A stretch of 64,000 bases of DNA from Pandoraea capi (lineage in GTDB: Bacteria; Pseudomonadota; Gammaproteobacteria; Burkholderiales; Burkholderiaceae), in NCBI RefSeq assembly GCF_902459735.1, contig NZ_CABPRV010000007.1, positions 62,001 to 126,000 of the forward strand, read 5' to 3'. Each line of letters begins with the position of its first letter. The stretch's first letter is position 1. The translations under genes and the position numbers were made by a program. This document shows, piece by piece, positions 1 through 9,456 of the stretch. A model generated the notes under the pieces. The model was not told the origin of the DNA and did no database searches. It was given only the letters and a program-made list of their open reading frames with translations.

Positions 1-1035
1 TGCCAGTACAGCGCCGTCGATGGCGTGACCAACGACTGGCACCTGGCCCATTACGCCAGCCTCGCGCGCGGTGGCGCCGGTCTGGTGATCGTGGAGGCGA
101 CCGCCGTCTCGCCCGAAGGCCGCATTACGCCGGGATGCACCGGTCTGTGGAACGACGAACAGGCGCAGGGCATGGCGCGCATCGCTGCGGCCATCAAGTC
201 GCACGGCGCGGTGCCCGGTATCCAGATCGCCCACGCCGGTCGCAAGGCCAGCGCGAACCGTCCGTGGGAAGGCGACGATCACATCGCTGAAGACGATTCG
301 CGTGGCTGGCCGACGATTGCGCCGTCCGCCGTGGCGTTCGGCAAGCATCTCGGCAAGGTGCCCACGGCCATGACGCTCGACGACATCGCACGGGTGAAGG
401 CCGATTTCGTGGCGGCTGCGCGTCGTGCGCTCGCCGCCGGTTTCGAGTGGCTGGAGCTGCACTTCGCGCACGGCTATCTGGCGCAGAGCTTCTTCTCGTT
501 GCATTCGAATCAGCGCGACGACGCCTACGGTGGCGACCTCGCCGGCCGCGGCCGCTTCCTGCTGGAGACGTTGGCCGCCGTGCGTGAAGTGTGGCCGGAC
601 CATTTGCCGCTCACGGCCCGTTTCGGCGTGCTCGAATACGACGGTCGCGACGAAGAGACGCTCGCGGAATCGATCGAACTCACGCGTCAGATGCGTGAAG
701 GCGGTCTGGATCTGCTCAACGTGAGCGTGGGTTTCTCGACGTATGAAGCGAAGATTCCCTGGGGTTCGGCATTCCTCGCGCCCATCGCCGAGCGTGTGAA
801 GAAGGAAGCGGGCATCGCCGTCGCCTCGTCGTGGGGGATCGACGACCCGCACGCGGCCAATCGTGTGGTGGCCGATGGGCAGATGGACCTCGTGATGATC
901 GGCCGCGCACTGCTCGCCAACCCGCACTGGCCGTACTACGCCGCTCGCGAACTCGATCTGGACCGTCCGTCGTGGGTGCTGCCCGCGCCGTATGCGCACT
1001 GGCTTGAGCGTTACGCCGTGCAGCGCGCCGCGTAA
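1..1035 (+). CDS. namA: NADH:flavin oxidoreductase, YqjM/NamA-type old yellow enzyme (5' truncated by window edge)
   Basis: FMN-dependent ene-reductase that reduces C=C bonds of enals, enones and quinones with NAD(P)H in the cytoplasm. The reading frame is open from base 1; the first codon is Cys in a CQYSAVDG context, which matches the regulatory active-site Cys of YqjM, so roughly 25 N-terminal residues lie outside the window. The barrel carries the HFAHGYL motif with the two His that bind the substrate carbonyl in YqjM-class enzymes, a YGGDLAGRGRFLLE phosphate-loop region and the C-terminal MIGRALLANPHWP segment. The internal GTG at 25 should not be taken as the start. The gene ends at a TAA and converges with the next gene across a strong hairpin. 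Family assignment is firm; the physiological substrate is unknown. Confidence 0.93.
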   Translation, partial: CQYSAVDGVTNDWHLAHYASLARGGAGLVIVEATAVSPEGRITPGCTGLWNDEQAQGMARIAAAIKSHGAVPGIQIAHAGRKASANRPWEGDDHIAEDDSRGWPTIAPSAVAFGKHLGKVPTAMTLDDIARVKADFVAAARRALAAGFEWLELHFAHGYLAQSFFSLHSNQRDDAYGGDLAGRGRFLLETLAAVREVWPDHLPLTARFGVLEYDGRDEETLAESIELTRQMREGGLDLLNVSVGFSTYEAKIPWGSAFLAPIAERVKKEAGIAVASSWGIDDPHAANRVVADGQMDLVMIGRALLANPHWPYYAARELDLDRPSWVLPAPYAHWLERYAVQRAA

Positions 1036-1154
1036 TTCACCGCGCAATACAGCGAGTAATACGCCACGTAATTCGTCGCGTAGCGTGCCGCACAGTGCGC
1101 GCAGGCACAGACCCGTCGGCTCGGCGGGCGAAAGCACCAACGCATGAAAGACAG

Positions 1155-1185
1155 CGCCCCCGGACGTCGGAAGACGCCGGGGGCG
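1155..1185. terminator. GC-rich hairpin between convergent genes
   Basis: Arms CGCCCCCGG (1155-1163) and CCGGGGGCG (1177-1185) pair perfectly; an inner CGTC/GACG pair extends the stem. It lies in the 172-base gap between the convergent OYE gene and the 648-aa fusion gene. There is no long T-run on either side, so it may work weakly in both directions. The rest of the gap (1036-1154) holds a degenerate TAATWCGYCRCG-like repeat and no gene. Confidence 0.55.
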
Positions 1186-1207
1186 TTGTCGTATCCCGCG
1201 CGCCGGA

Positions 1208-3154
1208 TCAGGTCGCGCTGGTGGTGACGGGCCGCAGCGTCTGCGGCTGCTTGAGGTCTTCGAGAACGGTTTTCTTCGTGCGATGCGCGTCGGAGGCATC
1301 GGAGAGAATTTTCCAGAAGTCGTTGTTGGTCGACGACATCGTGATGTTCTGCCCCAGATCGGCGAGTTCGGTGAGCAGTGTGGCTGCTGTCGTGGCGCGA
1401 TAGAACTCCGGATGGAATTGCAACATGACGGCGGGTGCTGCGCCTGAATGCGCACCTTCCACCGCTTTGACGAGGTCCTTGTACACGACCGACGGTTTGA
1501 GGCTGCCCGCCGGCGCCTGCATCGACACGGGAATCGCCTGGTGATGCGCCACGGTGCTCAGAATCGATTTGCGCATGGCCTCACCGTACAGCCCGTTGCG
1601 GCTCTCTTCCGTCAGCTTGAAGCGTTGCAGGCCCTTGTGACCCTCCACGTGCTGCTGCATCTGCGCGCCGAAGTACACGTTGGCCATCTGGAAGCCACGG
1701 CACACGGCGAGCATCGGAATGCCCTTGTTGGTGGACTCGCGAATGAGCGCCAGTTCCAGCGCGGAGCGCCGGTAGTCGCCACCCCAGTTCGTCTTCGGAT
1801 CCTGCGCGGCGCCGTACAAGGCGGGCGGCACGTCTTCACCGCCGGGCAGGACGATGGCGTTCACATGCTCGCCGAGCTTCTGCGCCTTGGCGACGATGGA
1901 CGACAACTGCGGATGAGCGTCGGGATGGTCGTCGATCTCACGCAACAGCCGTTGACCGATAGGAAGGTCGTGAGGCGTGTATTCGCCGACCGTGCCGAGG
2001 GCGGTGTCCATCTCGCGGTTGATCGCCGTCAGCTCGGTCGATTGCGGCTGCATCGTGATGCGCAACGGCACGTTGTTCGCCGCCTGATCGAGCTTCATGA
2101 AGACCTTCGGCACCGTGACGCCGCGCACTTCGGGATTGATCAGGATCGCGGCGAGCGGTTTGGTCGTCACGGCGGTATCGCGCGACGCGTCGTCCACCTC
2201 GAAGTTCGGCAACGTGCCGAAGAACGCCGCATTCGTCAGATGGCTGTTGTGGATCGACGAGCGTGCGACGTTGGCGTCGAGGAAATGGGTGCCGGCGAGC
2301 GTCACCGTATCGAAGCGCGAATCGGTGATGTGGGTGTCTTCGAAACTGCCGCTGACGATGTCGCACCGCTGGAACGTCACGGCGTGCAGCGACGAGCCGG
2401 TCATCATCGTCTCACGCATGATGCAGTCCTCGAAGATGCAGTTATCGAGCGACGCCTTCATGAACGACGCATTGTTCAGACGGCATCCGGCGAAGCGCGT
2501 GCCGGACAGACTCGCCGTGCCGAAGTGGCTCCAGTCGAAGTGGCAATTGACGAACGACAGGCCGTCGAGCTTCGCGTGCTTGAGCAGCGTGCTGTCGGAG
2601 AGCGTGAGGTTGGATATCCGTGTCGAGAACCCGGCGGCGCGCAGTTGTGCGGCCACGTCGACAGGCGCATCGCCATCGGCCGCTTTCGCCTTGGCGATCA
2701 GCTTCTCCAACTGCACCTTGTTGACGGAAGGCAACGCGGCGCCGTGATCGCCGGGCGCGGGTTCGGCCAGCTTGTCGGAGACCCGCGACCGGACGATGTT
2801 CTTCGCGGACCGCGCCGAGAAATGACCGATGGCGTCGGCCGCATGTCTGAGCGCGGAGCGCCGGTCGACGGGCCGTGTCAGATTGATGGGCGCGGCGCGT
2901 GCGGCGGAGATTTTGCCCTTGAGCGCTTGCGTCGCCTGTTCGTCGGGGTTCTGGGTGAGCAGCGTTTGTCGTTCGCGAAACGACAGCCCTTTCTTGAACG
3001 CCTTCATCTGCAAGGGCGTCAGGTTCAGGGTCTGTTCGGCGGCAGGCGGTGCGGGCTGCGCCGGGGTCGACGACGCCTTCGGAGGCTGCGCAGGCGTTTC
3101 GGCATCTGCCGTGGTGCGCGCCGGCGTCGTATTGAGTGTGAGATGTGATGGCAT
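1208..3154 (-). CDS. Pentapeptide-repeat protein fused to a class I glutamine amidotransferase-like (peptidase C26) domain
   Basis: Function unknown; architecture is unusual. The 648-aa protein has a Pro/Ala/Thr-rich unstructured N-terminus (about 11-40) with no signal peptide, a basic helical region (45-175), a run of A(D/N)LXX-like pentapeptide repeats (about 180-320), then a PuuD-like amidotransferase fold (about 335-605) and a polar tail. In the last domain the oxyanion segment LPGGEDVPPALYG (436-448), the nucleophile Cys485 in AVCRGFQ, a HHQAI segment (537-541) and the His581/Glu583 pair in FHPEF are all present, so it should be catalytically competent as a gamma-glutamyl hydrolase or transferase. 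I chose the ATG at 3154; a further upstream in-frame start exists at 3172. The disordered N-terminus plus repeat plus enzyme layout resembles type III secreted effectors, but no secretion genes are nearby, so this is inference. Confidence 0.85.
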   Translation of the reverse strand: MPSHLTLNTTPARTTADAETPAQPPKASSTPAQPAPPAAEQTLNLTPLQMKAFKKGLSFRERQTLLTQNPDEQATQALKGKISAARAAPINLTRPVDRRSALRHAADAIGHFSARSAKNIVRSRVSDKLAEPAPGDHGAALPSVNKVQLEKLIAKAKAADGDAPVDVAAQLRAAGFSTRISNLTLSDSTLLKHAKLDGLSFVNCHFDWSHFGTASLSGTRFAGCRLNNASFMKASLDNCIFEDCIMRETMMTGSSLHAVTFQRCDIVSGSFEDTHITDSRFDTVTLAGTHFLDANVARSSIHNSHLTNAAFFGTLPNFEVDDASRDTAVTTKPLAAILINPEVRGVTVPKVFMKLDQAANNVPLRITMQPQSTELTAINREMDTALGTVGEYTPHDLPIGQRLLREIDDHPDAHPQLSSIVAKAQKLGEHVNAIVLPGGEDVPPALYGAAQDPKTNWGGDYRRSALELALIRESTNKGIPMLAVCRGFQMANVYFGAQMQQHVEGHKGLQRFKLTEESRNGLYGEAMRKSILSTVAHHQAIPVSMQAPAGSLKPSVVYKDLVKAVEGAHSGAAPAVMLQFHPEFYRATTAATLLTELADLGQNITMSSTNNDFWKILSDASDAHRTKKTVLEDLKQPQTLRPVTTSAT

Positions 3155-3346
3155 GAGCGACGTCCCGGGCACGGCGCTGGCCGGGATCGCCAGATCGAAG
3201 TGTGCCCTTATCGCTTCAACTTACTCGTCGCGCACGAAAGGTGCGGTGCGTGCAACGAAGTCAGCTTCCGTAAACCGAACGCTTCGACGAAGAGCGTGCG
3301 TGTCTCGATAAGACCAAGGGCTCATGCGTCCCCTGGCCGTTCGTCA

Positions 3347-4597
3347 TCACCAGTTGATGTCCACACAAAGCACATGCAGCCCTTGCTTGGCGGGTGACGC
3401 GATAGATGCCGTCACGCACAGGTGCGCTTCGTTGATCGAGAGATACGGCGGCGTGAAGTGCACTTCACCGGGCTCGCGCATGGCTTCGATGAAGTACGGG
3501 CGCCGCGCCCAGTTCGCCCCTTCCGAATGCAGCAGCGGACGGAAACGCTTGGCGCGCTGCGACGAGTGGCTGTGCGGCAGCACGTTGTCGCCGATCTGAC
3601 GACCGGCGGCGTCGAGCAGGAAGCATCGGGCAGCGTCGGGCAGCGCCAGCAGATCGTGCGTCGCCTGACGAATGTCCTGCCCTTGTGCGAGGCGTGCCGC
3701 CGCCGACTCGATGCCGGCGACGTACGGGGCCAGTCGCGCGTGCTCGGCACGCTCACGCTCGACGAGTTGGGTGCGAAGCGCAGACGACAGCGCGTCCATG
3801 CGCTCGGCGGCCACTTTCGGCGGGACAGGATCGAAATCCGGTGCGGCGAAGTACTGCCCCTGCACGAAGTCGACGTTGCACTCCAGCGCGATCAACGCTT
3901 CGCGATCCGTCGTGAGGCCGCCCATCATCACCAGTTGCCCCGACTCGTGCAGCAACGACACCAGCCCCGGCAACACGCGCGCCAGATGCGACTGCTCCGT
4001 CGCCTGCGCAAGAATGCCGCGATCGAGCACCACGATGTCCGGGCGCAGATCCCACACGCGATCGATGTTCGAATGCTTGGCGCCGAAACTGCCCAGCGCG
4101 ATCAGGAAGCCTGCCTTGCGCAGACTGCCGACGATGGCCCCGAAGCGCGGCGTGTCGCCACCGGCCTGCTCGGGCACTTCGAGCACCACACGCTGCGGCG
4201 ACAGGCCCGACGCTTTCAGTGTGGCGATGAGCGCGTCGCCATAGACCGTGTCCATGAGCGCGGCGGGGTGCAGATTCAGAAAGAGCCACGCGTCGCGGCT
4301 GTCGAACTCGTGGAAGTTGCCCAGATGCAGCGACTCGGCGAGTCGCCCCAGTTCCAGCATGTCGCCGTGGCGCGCGGCCATCGTGAAGACCTCGTGCGAC
4401 GGCACGTGACGCCCCTGTGCGTCGTGCGCGCGCAGCGACGCGTGATAACCGATCGCGCGCCGGTGCGAGACCGAGAACACCGGCTGGAAGACGCTGGAGA
4501 TCGTGAAATCGCCATAGATGACGATGCGCCGGCCGTCGTCGGCTGCCGTCAGTCGGGGCGGCAAAAGTCCTGGGGCGTCGAGGTCGGTCATGGTCAT
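3347..4597 (-). CDS. Degenerate EAL-domain protein with C-terminal sensory (Cache-like) domain
   Basis: The N-terminal about 260 residues follow the EAL phosphodiesterase fold (FQPVFSV at the start, LFLNLHPAAL, VVLEVPE, then DFVQGQYFAAPD at the end). Catalytic positions are lost: the EAL signature reads ASL, and the metal-binding DDFGxG loop is replaced by GSFGAKHSN. It is therefore unlikely to hydrolyse c-di-GMP and may bind it or a protein partner. The C-terminal about 130 residues, with RPYFIEAM and a run of short beta strands, look like a Cache/PAS-type ligand-binding domain; no membrane segment is evident. The likely start is the ATG at 4597 (or 4591); no strong Shine-Dalgarno sequence is visible. 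It is a single gene, 120 bases downstream of nothing obvious. Similar EAL-plus-C-terminal-sensor proteins are common in Burkholderiaceae. Confidence 0.82.
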   Translation of the reverse strand: MTMTDLDAPGLLPPRLTAADDGRRIVIYGDFTISSVFQPVFSVSHRRAIGYHASLRAHDAQGRHVPSHEVFTMAARHGDMLELGRLAESLHLGNFHEFDSRDAWLFLNLHPAALMDTVYGDALIATLKASGLSPQRVVLEVPEQAGGDTPRFGAIVGSLRKAGFLIALGSFGAKHSNIDRVWDLRPDIVVLDRGILAQATEQSHLARVLPGLVSLLHESGQLVMMGGLTTDREALIALECNVDFVQGQYFAAPDFDPVPPKVAAERMDALSSALRTQLVERERAEHARLAPYVAGIESAAARLAQGQDIRQATHDLLALPDAARCFLLDAAGRQIGDNVLPHSHSSQRAKRFRPLLHSEGANWARRPYFIEAMREPGEVHFTPPYLSINEAHLCVTASIASPAKQGLHVLCVDINW

Positions 4598-4822
4598 GGT
4601 CGTGACAAGCGCGGGGGCGGCAAGGATATGTACAGAATAGGAGAGCAAGAAGCGTGCTCAAAGGCGCGCGCTATTGTCCCCGATTTTTCCGCCGATTTCC
4701 GCCTGTCTTGTGACGCGACGCACCAGAGAATGCGGTTCTCGCACCAAAGTGGGGCGAGAACGCGAGGTGCGACGATATGCGCACCTGCGGCAAACCGGCT
4801 GCGCTGTCTGCGTAGCTTGCCG

Positions 4823-6118
4823 TCAGGGCGCGAGCCGCTGTGCCCGTAGCGCCACGCGCGCGAGCGCCAGCGCGCACACCACGTTGAAGACGTGCAGGCC
4901 GCCCGGGCCCAGCACCGTCACGACCACGGAGGCGATCATCGGCCCGAGCAGGCCGCCGACCGAGAAAAGGATGAGCAGGGTCGCGCTAACGCCGATGCGC
5001 CGTTCCGGCTCGGTGCGGTCGTTCACGTGCGAGACGATCAGCCCGTACTGCGTGAAGTTCACGGCCGAGAACAGGAACATCAGCACGAAGACGAGCCAGT
5101 GCGCCTGAATGAAGATCAACGGCGCGCAGAACACCGCCGACGCGAGCGCCAGACGCCGCGACACCGTGCGACGGTCCATCCGGTCCGACAAACGGCCGAC
5201 CGGCCATTGCATGAGCAGCGCACCGAACAGCGCCACGCCCATCAGCGTCGACAGACTGCCGATGGAAAAGCCGATGCGCGTTAGGTAGACGGGCATCATC
5301 GCGTAGAACGCGCTGTACAGAAAGCCCGCGAGAATGCAGCCCGGAATGGCGATGGGCGTGGCGCGCGCCATTTCCGTGATGCTGTCGAACAGACTCATCG
5401 CCGGTTGTTTGACGAGACGCTCGTCGGCCACGCGCGTGGGCCAGCCCTGCATGAGCGTGATCGGCAGAATGGCGGCGACGAACAACCCCGCGACGAGCAG
5501 CAACTGGCCTTCACTGCCGGCCTCGCCGATGTTGAGCAGGAATTGCCCCGCGCTGACCGCCAGATAGTTGATGGTGAGATACGAGCCGAAAACGCGTCCG
5601 CGCATGGTGTTCGGCACGGAGCCGTTGAGCCAGCTCTCCACGGTGGTGTACATGCCCATGAGCGCCAGACCGGTGCCTACGCGCAGCAGGCACAGCAGGA
5701 GCATGGATTCGCTCACGGCGAAGCCCATCACGAACAGCGCGGCGAGCGCGGTGAACGCCACGAACGCGCGATGCTGGCCGATATGCTCGATCAGCGACCG
5801 GTTGTAGAACGCGCCGAGCAGGAAGCCCGCGTAGTAGCACGACTGAATCACGCCGATGGTGAACGTCGACGCACCGAACTTGAGGGCATGAAAGGGCACC
5901 GCCGTGACGAACAGCCCGTTGCCCACGACGAGCACGCCGTAGCCCAGCAGAATGCCCATGAGCGCCGGGTAGACGCTGATGGGCAGGGGCACGGCATCTG
6001 CCGGCGCGGGGCCGGGCGGCGTCGAGGGCGCGCCGAGCAACCCGGCTTCGGACAACGGGCCGGGACGATCGGGCTCGTCTTCGGCAATAGCGGTATCTAG
6101 CGACGGATCTCGCTGCAT
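4823..6118 (-). CDS. MFS transporter, YcaD-like
   Basis: Inner-membrane carrier of the major facilitator superfamily, 431 aa with about 12 hydrophobic segments. After a hydrophilic N-terminus (about 40 residues, Pro/Asp-rich) the first helix begins near YPALMGILLGYGVLVVGNGL. The segment around GMYTTVESWLN is characteristic of the YcaD branch, whose substrates are unknown. I chose the first ATG (6118); an in-frame TTG lies at 6151. It is a monocistronic leftward gene; the 174+ bases beyond it toward the EAL gene hold only a short inverted repeat (GTTCTCGC at 4735, GCGAGAAC at 4754). Confidence in MFS is high, in any substrate nil. Confidence 0.85.
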   Translation of the reverse strand: MQRDPSLDTAIAEDEPDRPGPLSEAGLLGAPSTPPGPAPADAVPLPISVYPALMGILLGYGVLVVGNGLFVTAVPFHALKFGASTFTIGVIQSCYYAGFLLGAFYNRSLIEHIGQHRAFVAFTALAALFVMGFAVSESMLLLCLLRVGTGLALMGMYTTVESWLNGSVPNTMRGRVFGSYLTINYLAVSAGQFLLNIGEAGSEGQLLLVAGLFVAAILPITLMQGWPTRVADERLVKQPAMSLFDSITEMARATPIAIPGCILAGFLYSAFYAMMPVYLTRIGFSIGSLSTLMGVALFGALLMQWPVGRLSDRMDRRTVSRRLALASAVFCAPLIFIQAHWLVFVLMFLFSAVNFTQYGLIVSHVNDRTEPERRIGVSATLLILFSVGGLLGPMIASVVVTVLGPGGLHVFNVVCALALARVALRAQRLAP

Positions 6119-6267
6119 TCGGAATAGAGTGGGCCAGAGAATGGGGGGCAAAGGCTTGCACGTGCCTTCATCATCGCACGAGATGACTTTCCGCCGTACT
6201 GACGATGGTTATGCCGACGCGAGATTTTGCGATCCCCTTATTCCCTTATCCCGTAACCGCAAAAGCA

Positions 6268-6298
6268 AAGGGCGTGTCCGATTGTCGGACACGCCCTT
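6268..6298 (-). terminator. Rho-independent terminator of the GMC/MHS operon
   Basis: Perfect 14-bp inverted repeat AAGGGCGTGTCCGA / TCGGACACGCCCTT with a 3-base loop. On the minus strand the stem is followed by CTTTGCTTTTGC, a broken T-run. It lies 75 bases beyond the stop of the MHS transporter gene and fits the end of that transcript. The remaining bases up to the YcaD-like gene (6152-6267) show nothing else. Confidence 0.75.
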
Positions 6299-6372
6299 GC
6301 GATTGCCGCTCTCGCCAGACACCGGCCTTCCCCCGAAGGCCGCAGTCAAATGGCGTTCGCGTCAGGCCACGC

Positions 6373-7701
6373 TCAATGCTCGGTCACTCCGGCCCCGTGC
6401 CAGACCTGTTCGCGACGCTTGCGACTGCCGATCCACGCGGCCGACAGTGCGCTGATGAGACCGGCGATCAGCACGTAGATACAGATCATCCACGGCTCGC
6501 CGCCGTTTTTCTGCAACAGGTACGTGGCGATGATCGGGCTCAGGCCGCTCGCGAAGATGCCGGAGAACTGATAGACGAACGAGATGCCGGTGTAGCGCAC
6601 CTTGGCGTCGAACAGTTCGGAGAAGAGTGCCGCTTCAGGACCGTAGACCGACGCGTAGATCACGCCCAGCGGAATCACGATGGACAGCCACACGAGCATC
6701 ACGCTGCCGCCGCTCGCCTTCATCAGCCAGAAGCCCGCGAACGACGACAGACCGGTGGCGAGCGAGCCCCAGAAGTAGATGCGGGTGCGGCCGATCTTGT
6801 CGGACAGCTTGCCGAAGAACGGAATCGTGAAGATCATCACGAACGCGGCGGCCATCACGCCGGTGAGCGCTTCGGTCTGCGAGAGCTTGAGCGTCTGCGT
6901 GAGGTAAGCAATCGAGAACACGCCGAAGATGTTGAAGAACACCCCGTCGATGAAGCGTGCGCCCATGCCGGCCAGCACATTGCCCGGGCTCTTGGTGAGC
7001 ACTTCGGCAATCGGAATCTTGATCTCTGCGCCCGCTTTCTTGATCTTCGAGAACTCCGGCGTTTCCATCACGTTCAGACGAATGTACATGCCGATGGCGA
7101 CGAGTCCGACCGACAGGAAGAACGCCACACGCCAGCCCCATGCGAGGAACTGCGCGTTGGTCAGCGTGTATGACAGCACCGCGACCACGCCGGACGCCAG
7201 GCACAGACCCACCGCCAGCCCGACTTGCGGAATGCTGGCGTAGTAGCCGCGCTTCTCCTTCGGCGCATATTCGAACGCCATGAGTACCGCGCCGCCCCAT
7301 TCGCCACCCAACCCAATGCCTTGCAGCACACGCAGCAGGAGCAGCAGCACAGGCGCCCACAGCCCGATCTGCGCATACGTCGGCACCAGGCCGATGAGCA
7401 TGGTCGCGATGCCCATGATGGTGAGCGTCATCACGAGCATGCTCTTGCGCCCGAGCTTGTCGCCGAAGTGCCCGAAGATCACACCGCCGAGGGGACGGCT
7501 CAGGAAGCCGACCGCGAACGTGCCGTAGGCGAGCATCGTCGAGACGAGCGGGTCGCCGCCGGGGAAGTACAGCTTGTTGAACACGATGCCGGCGACGACG
7601 CCGTAGAGAAAGAAGTCGTACCACTCGATGGTGGCGCCGATGAGACTGGCGACGACGACCCGGCGCATCTGCCGGGCGTCGGTCTGGGTCGATGCATTCA
7701 T
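6373..7701 (-). CDS. MHS-family MFS transporter (proton symporter for organic acids or osmolytes)
   Basis: 12-helix inner-membrane proton symporter of the metabolite:H+ symporter family (relatives carry shikimate, alpha-ketoglutarate, proline/betaine or citrate). Diagnostic segments are GATIEWYDFFLYG in helix 1, SRPLGGVIFGHFGDKLGRK in the loop after helix 2, and LQGIGLGGEWGGA. 442 aa, normal for the family. The ATG at 7701 has a GGAGACA leader in the right place; the upstream in-frame start is rejected. It sits 53 bases downstream of the GMC oxidoreductase gene in the same direction, so the pair probably imports and oxidises one compound. The substrate cannot be read from the sequence. Confidence 0.9.
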   Translation of the reverse strand: MNASTQTDARQMRRVVVASLIGATIEWYDFFLYGVVAGIVFNKLYFPGGDPLVSTMLAYGTFAVGFLSRPLGGVIFGHFGDKLGRKSMLVMTLTIMGIATMLIGLVPTYAQIGLWAPVLLLLLRVLQGIGLGGEWGGAVLMAFEYAPKEKRGYYASIPQVGLAVGLCLASGVVAVLSYTLTNAQFLAWGWRVAFFLSVGLVAIGMYIRLNVMETPEFSKIKKAGAEIKIPIAEVLTKSPGNVLAGMGARFIDGVFFNIFGVFSIAYLTQTLKLSQTEALTGVMAAAFVMIFTIPFFGKLSDKIGRTRIYFWGSLATGLSSFAGFWLMKASGGSVMLVWLSIVIPLGVIYASVYGPEAALFSELFDAKVRYTGISFVYQFSGIFASGLSPIIATYLLQKNGGEPWMICIYVLIAGLISALSAAWIGSRKRREQVWHGAGVTEH

Positions 7702-7754
7702 GGTTGTCTCCGAATCTTGTAATGGTTGGGGGTGCATGTGTCGGGTGACACTGA

Positions 7755-9416
7755 CTAAACCGCCAGAGCGATCTCCGCAGGCGCCTCCTTGCTGCCGCGG
7801 ATTTCCTGCATGCCCGACGCTTGCTTCCTGTCTTCGAGAATCATGTCGGCCGCCTTCTCGGCAATCATGATGGTCGGTGCATTCGTGTTGCCCGAGACCA
7901 GTTCGGGCATGATCGAGGCGTCCACGACGCGCAGCGCCGCGAGCCCGTGCACGCGCAGCCGGTCGTCGACCACCGCCATGCTGTCGTCACCCATCTTGCA
8001 GGTGCCTGCGGGGTGATAGATCGACTGGCTGAACTGACGCGCGGCCTGAAGCAGTTCGTCGTCGCTCTGGTACTGCGCGCCGGGCACGAACTCGCTGATG
8101 ATGTGGGGCGCGAGCGACGGGGCGCACGCAATGCGGCGCGCGACCTTGATGCCGTCGATCACCACGCGATGATCGCGTTCGTCCGACAGGTAGTTGGCAT
8201 GAATCGAGGGGTATTGCAGCGGATCGTTGCCGCGAATTTCCACGCTGCCGCGACTATACGGCCGCAACTGGCAGACGGACGACGTGAAGGCCGAGAAACG
8301 ATGGGCGCCCTTGCCGGGTTTGTCGGCGGACAGCGGCTGCATATGGAACTGGATATCGGGGCGCGTGAGTTCCGGGCGCGAGCGCGTGAAGATCGTCACC
8401 TGACTGGCGGCGAGCGTGAGCGGGCCGGTGCGGAACAGTGCGTATTGCAGGCCGATGAGCGCCTTGCGCAGCGGGTTGTTCACCTCGTCGTTCAGGGTGC
8501 GCTCGCGAGTCTTGAAGACGAGCCGCACTTGCAGATGGTCTTGCAGGTTCTGGCCGACGCCGGGCAACGCATGACGCAACGCGACGCCCGCTTTTGCGAG
8601 TACGGTCGTCGGGCCGACGCCCGAGTTTTGCAGCAACTGCGGCGAGCCGATGGCACCCGCCGCGAGAATGACTTCGACACGTGCGCGCGCCTTCTTGCGC
8701 TGGCCGTCTTGCAGATATTCGACGCCGACGGCGCGTTTGCCTTCGAACAGCACACGACATGTCTGGGCACGCGTCTCGACGATCAGATTGCGACGATGGC
8801 GCGCCGGCTTGAGAAAGCCCTTCGCCGTGCTCCAGCGAAAGCCTCGGAATGCCGTCTGCTGGAAGTAGCCGACGCCTTCCTGCGTCGCGCCGTTGTAGTC
8901 CTCGTTGAACGGAATGCCCGTATCCTTCGCGGCGGCGATGAAGTGCTCGGCGATGGGACGGCGCAGTCGCAGATCCGACACCTTCAGCGGGCCGCCTGCG
9001 CCGTGATACTCACTCGCACCGTGCTCCTGATCTTCGGACTTGCGGAAGTAGGGCAGCACGTCGGCATAGCGCCAGCCGCGATTGCCCAGTTCGGCCCAAT
9101 GGTCGTAATCCTCGCGTTGGCCGCGCACATACAGCAGACCGTTGAGCGAACTCGATCCGCCGAGCACCTTGCCGCGCGGCCAGTCGATCTGACGGTCTGC
9201 CACGTTGGCATCGGCTTCGGTGCGATAGCACCAGTCCAGCTCGGGGTCGTGCATGGTCTTGAAATAGCCGACCGGGATGTGAATCCAGGGATTGCTATCG
9301 GGCCCGCCGGCTTCGAGCAACAGCACCCGGTTCGCGGGATCTGCGCTCAGACGATTGGCGAGCACGCAACCTGCCGAGCCCGCACCGACGATCAGATAGT
9401 CGACCTCATGTTCCAT
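7755..9416 (-). CDS. GMC-family FAD oxidoreductase (choline/alcohol dehydrogenase-like)
   Basis: Cytoplasmic FAD-dependent alcohol or polyol oxidase/dehydrogenase, 553 aa. The N-terminus [22 protein letters not shown]-type dinucleotide fold with GxGxxG starts at residue 6; [14 protein letters not shown] is the second GMC signature; the C-terminal HPAGTCKMG segment holds the active-site His, followed by [17 protein letters not shown]. It resembles AlkJ/BetA-type enzymes. The ATG at 9416 is preceded by AGGAGACAGG; the longer upstream reading frame is rejected. First gene of a two-gene operon with the MHS carrier; an IclR gene reads away from it, with a GAAACGATTCGTTTC palindrome just upstream, pointing to IclR-type control. 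Which alcohol it oxidises is unknown. Confidence 0.9.
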   Translation of the reverse strand: MEHEVDYLIVGAGSAGCVLANRLSADPANRVLLLEAGGPDSNPWIHIPVGYFKTMHDPELDWCYRTEADANVADRQIDWPRGKVLGGSSSLNGLLYVRGQREDYDHWAELGNRGWRYADVLPYFRKSEDQEHGASEYHGAGGPLKVSDLRLRRPIAEHFIAAAKDTGIPFNEDYNGATQEGVGYFQQTAFRGFRWSTAKGFLKPARHRRNLIVETRAQTCRVLFEGKRAVGVEYLQDGQRKKARARVEVILAAGAIGSPQLLQNSGVGPTTVLAKAGVALRHALPGVGQNLQDHLQVRLVFKTRERTLNDEVNNPLRKALIGLQYALFRTGPLTLAASQVTIFTRSRPELTRPDIQFHMQPLSADKPGKGAHRFSAFTSSVCQLRPYSRGSVEIRGNDPLQYPSIHANYLSDERDHRVVIDGIKVARRIACAPSLAPHIISEFVPGAQYQSDDELLQAARQFSQSIYHPAGTCKMGDDSMAVVDDRLRVHGLAALRVVDASIMPELVSGNTNAPTIMIAEKAADMILEDRKQASGMQEIRGSKEAPAEIALAV

Positions 9417-9456
9417 ACCGCCTGTCTCCTGCTTGACGTTTGCATCCCCATCGGAT

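Noticed and set aside
1448-3148. A 566-codon open frame antisense to the pentapeptide/amidotransferase gene
   Set aside because: The minus-strand frame shows clear pentapeptide and catalytic motifs; the plus-strand one is Arg-rich noise.
3140-3160. The start context GTCGCTCATGCCA of the effector-like gene resembles ACGCTCATGCCA of the paralogues at 26.4 and 27.8 kb
   Set aside because: Match is about ten bases around a start codon and no protein similarity supports common origin; likely chance.
3230-3270. Two CGAA/TTCG boxes upstream of the effector-like gene, like a PIP or hrpII box
   Set aside because: The spacing between the TTCG elements is 17 bases rather than the expected 16, and no -10 box follows at the usual distance.
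4735-4761. Inverted repeat GTTCTCGC / GCGAGAAC between the EAL and YcaD-like genes
   Set aside because: Only 8-bp arms with no T-run and no clear regulatory position; not enough for a call.
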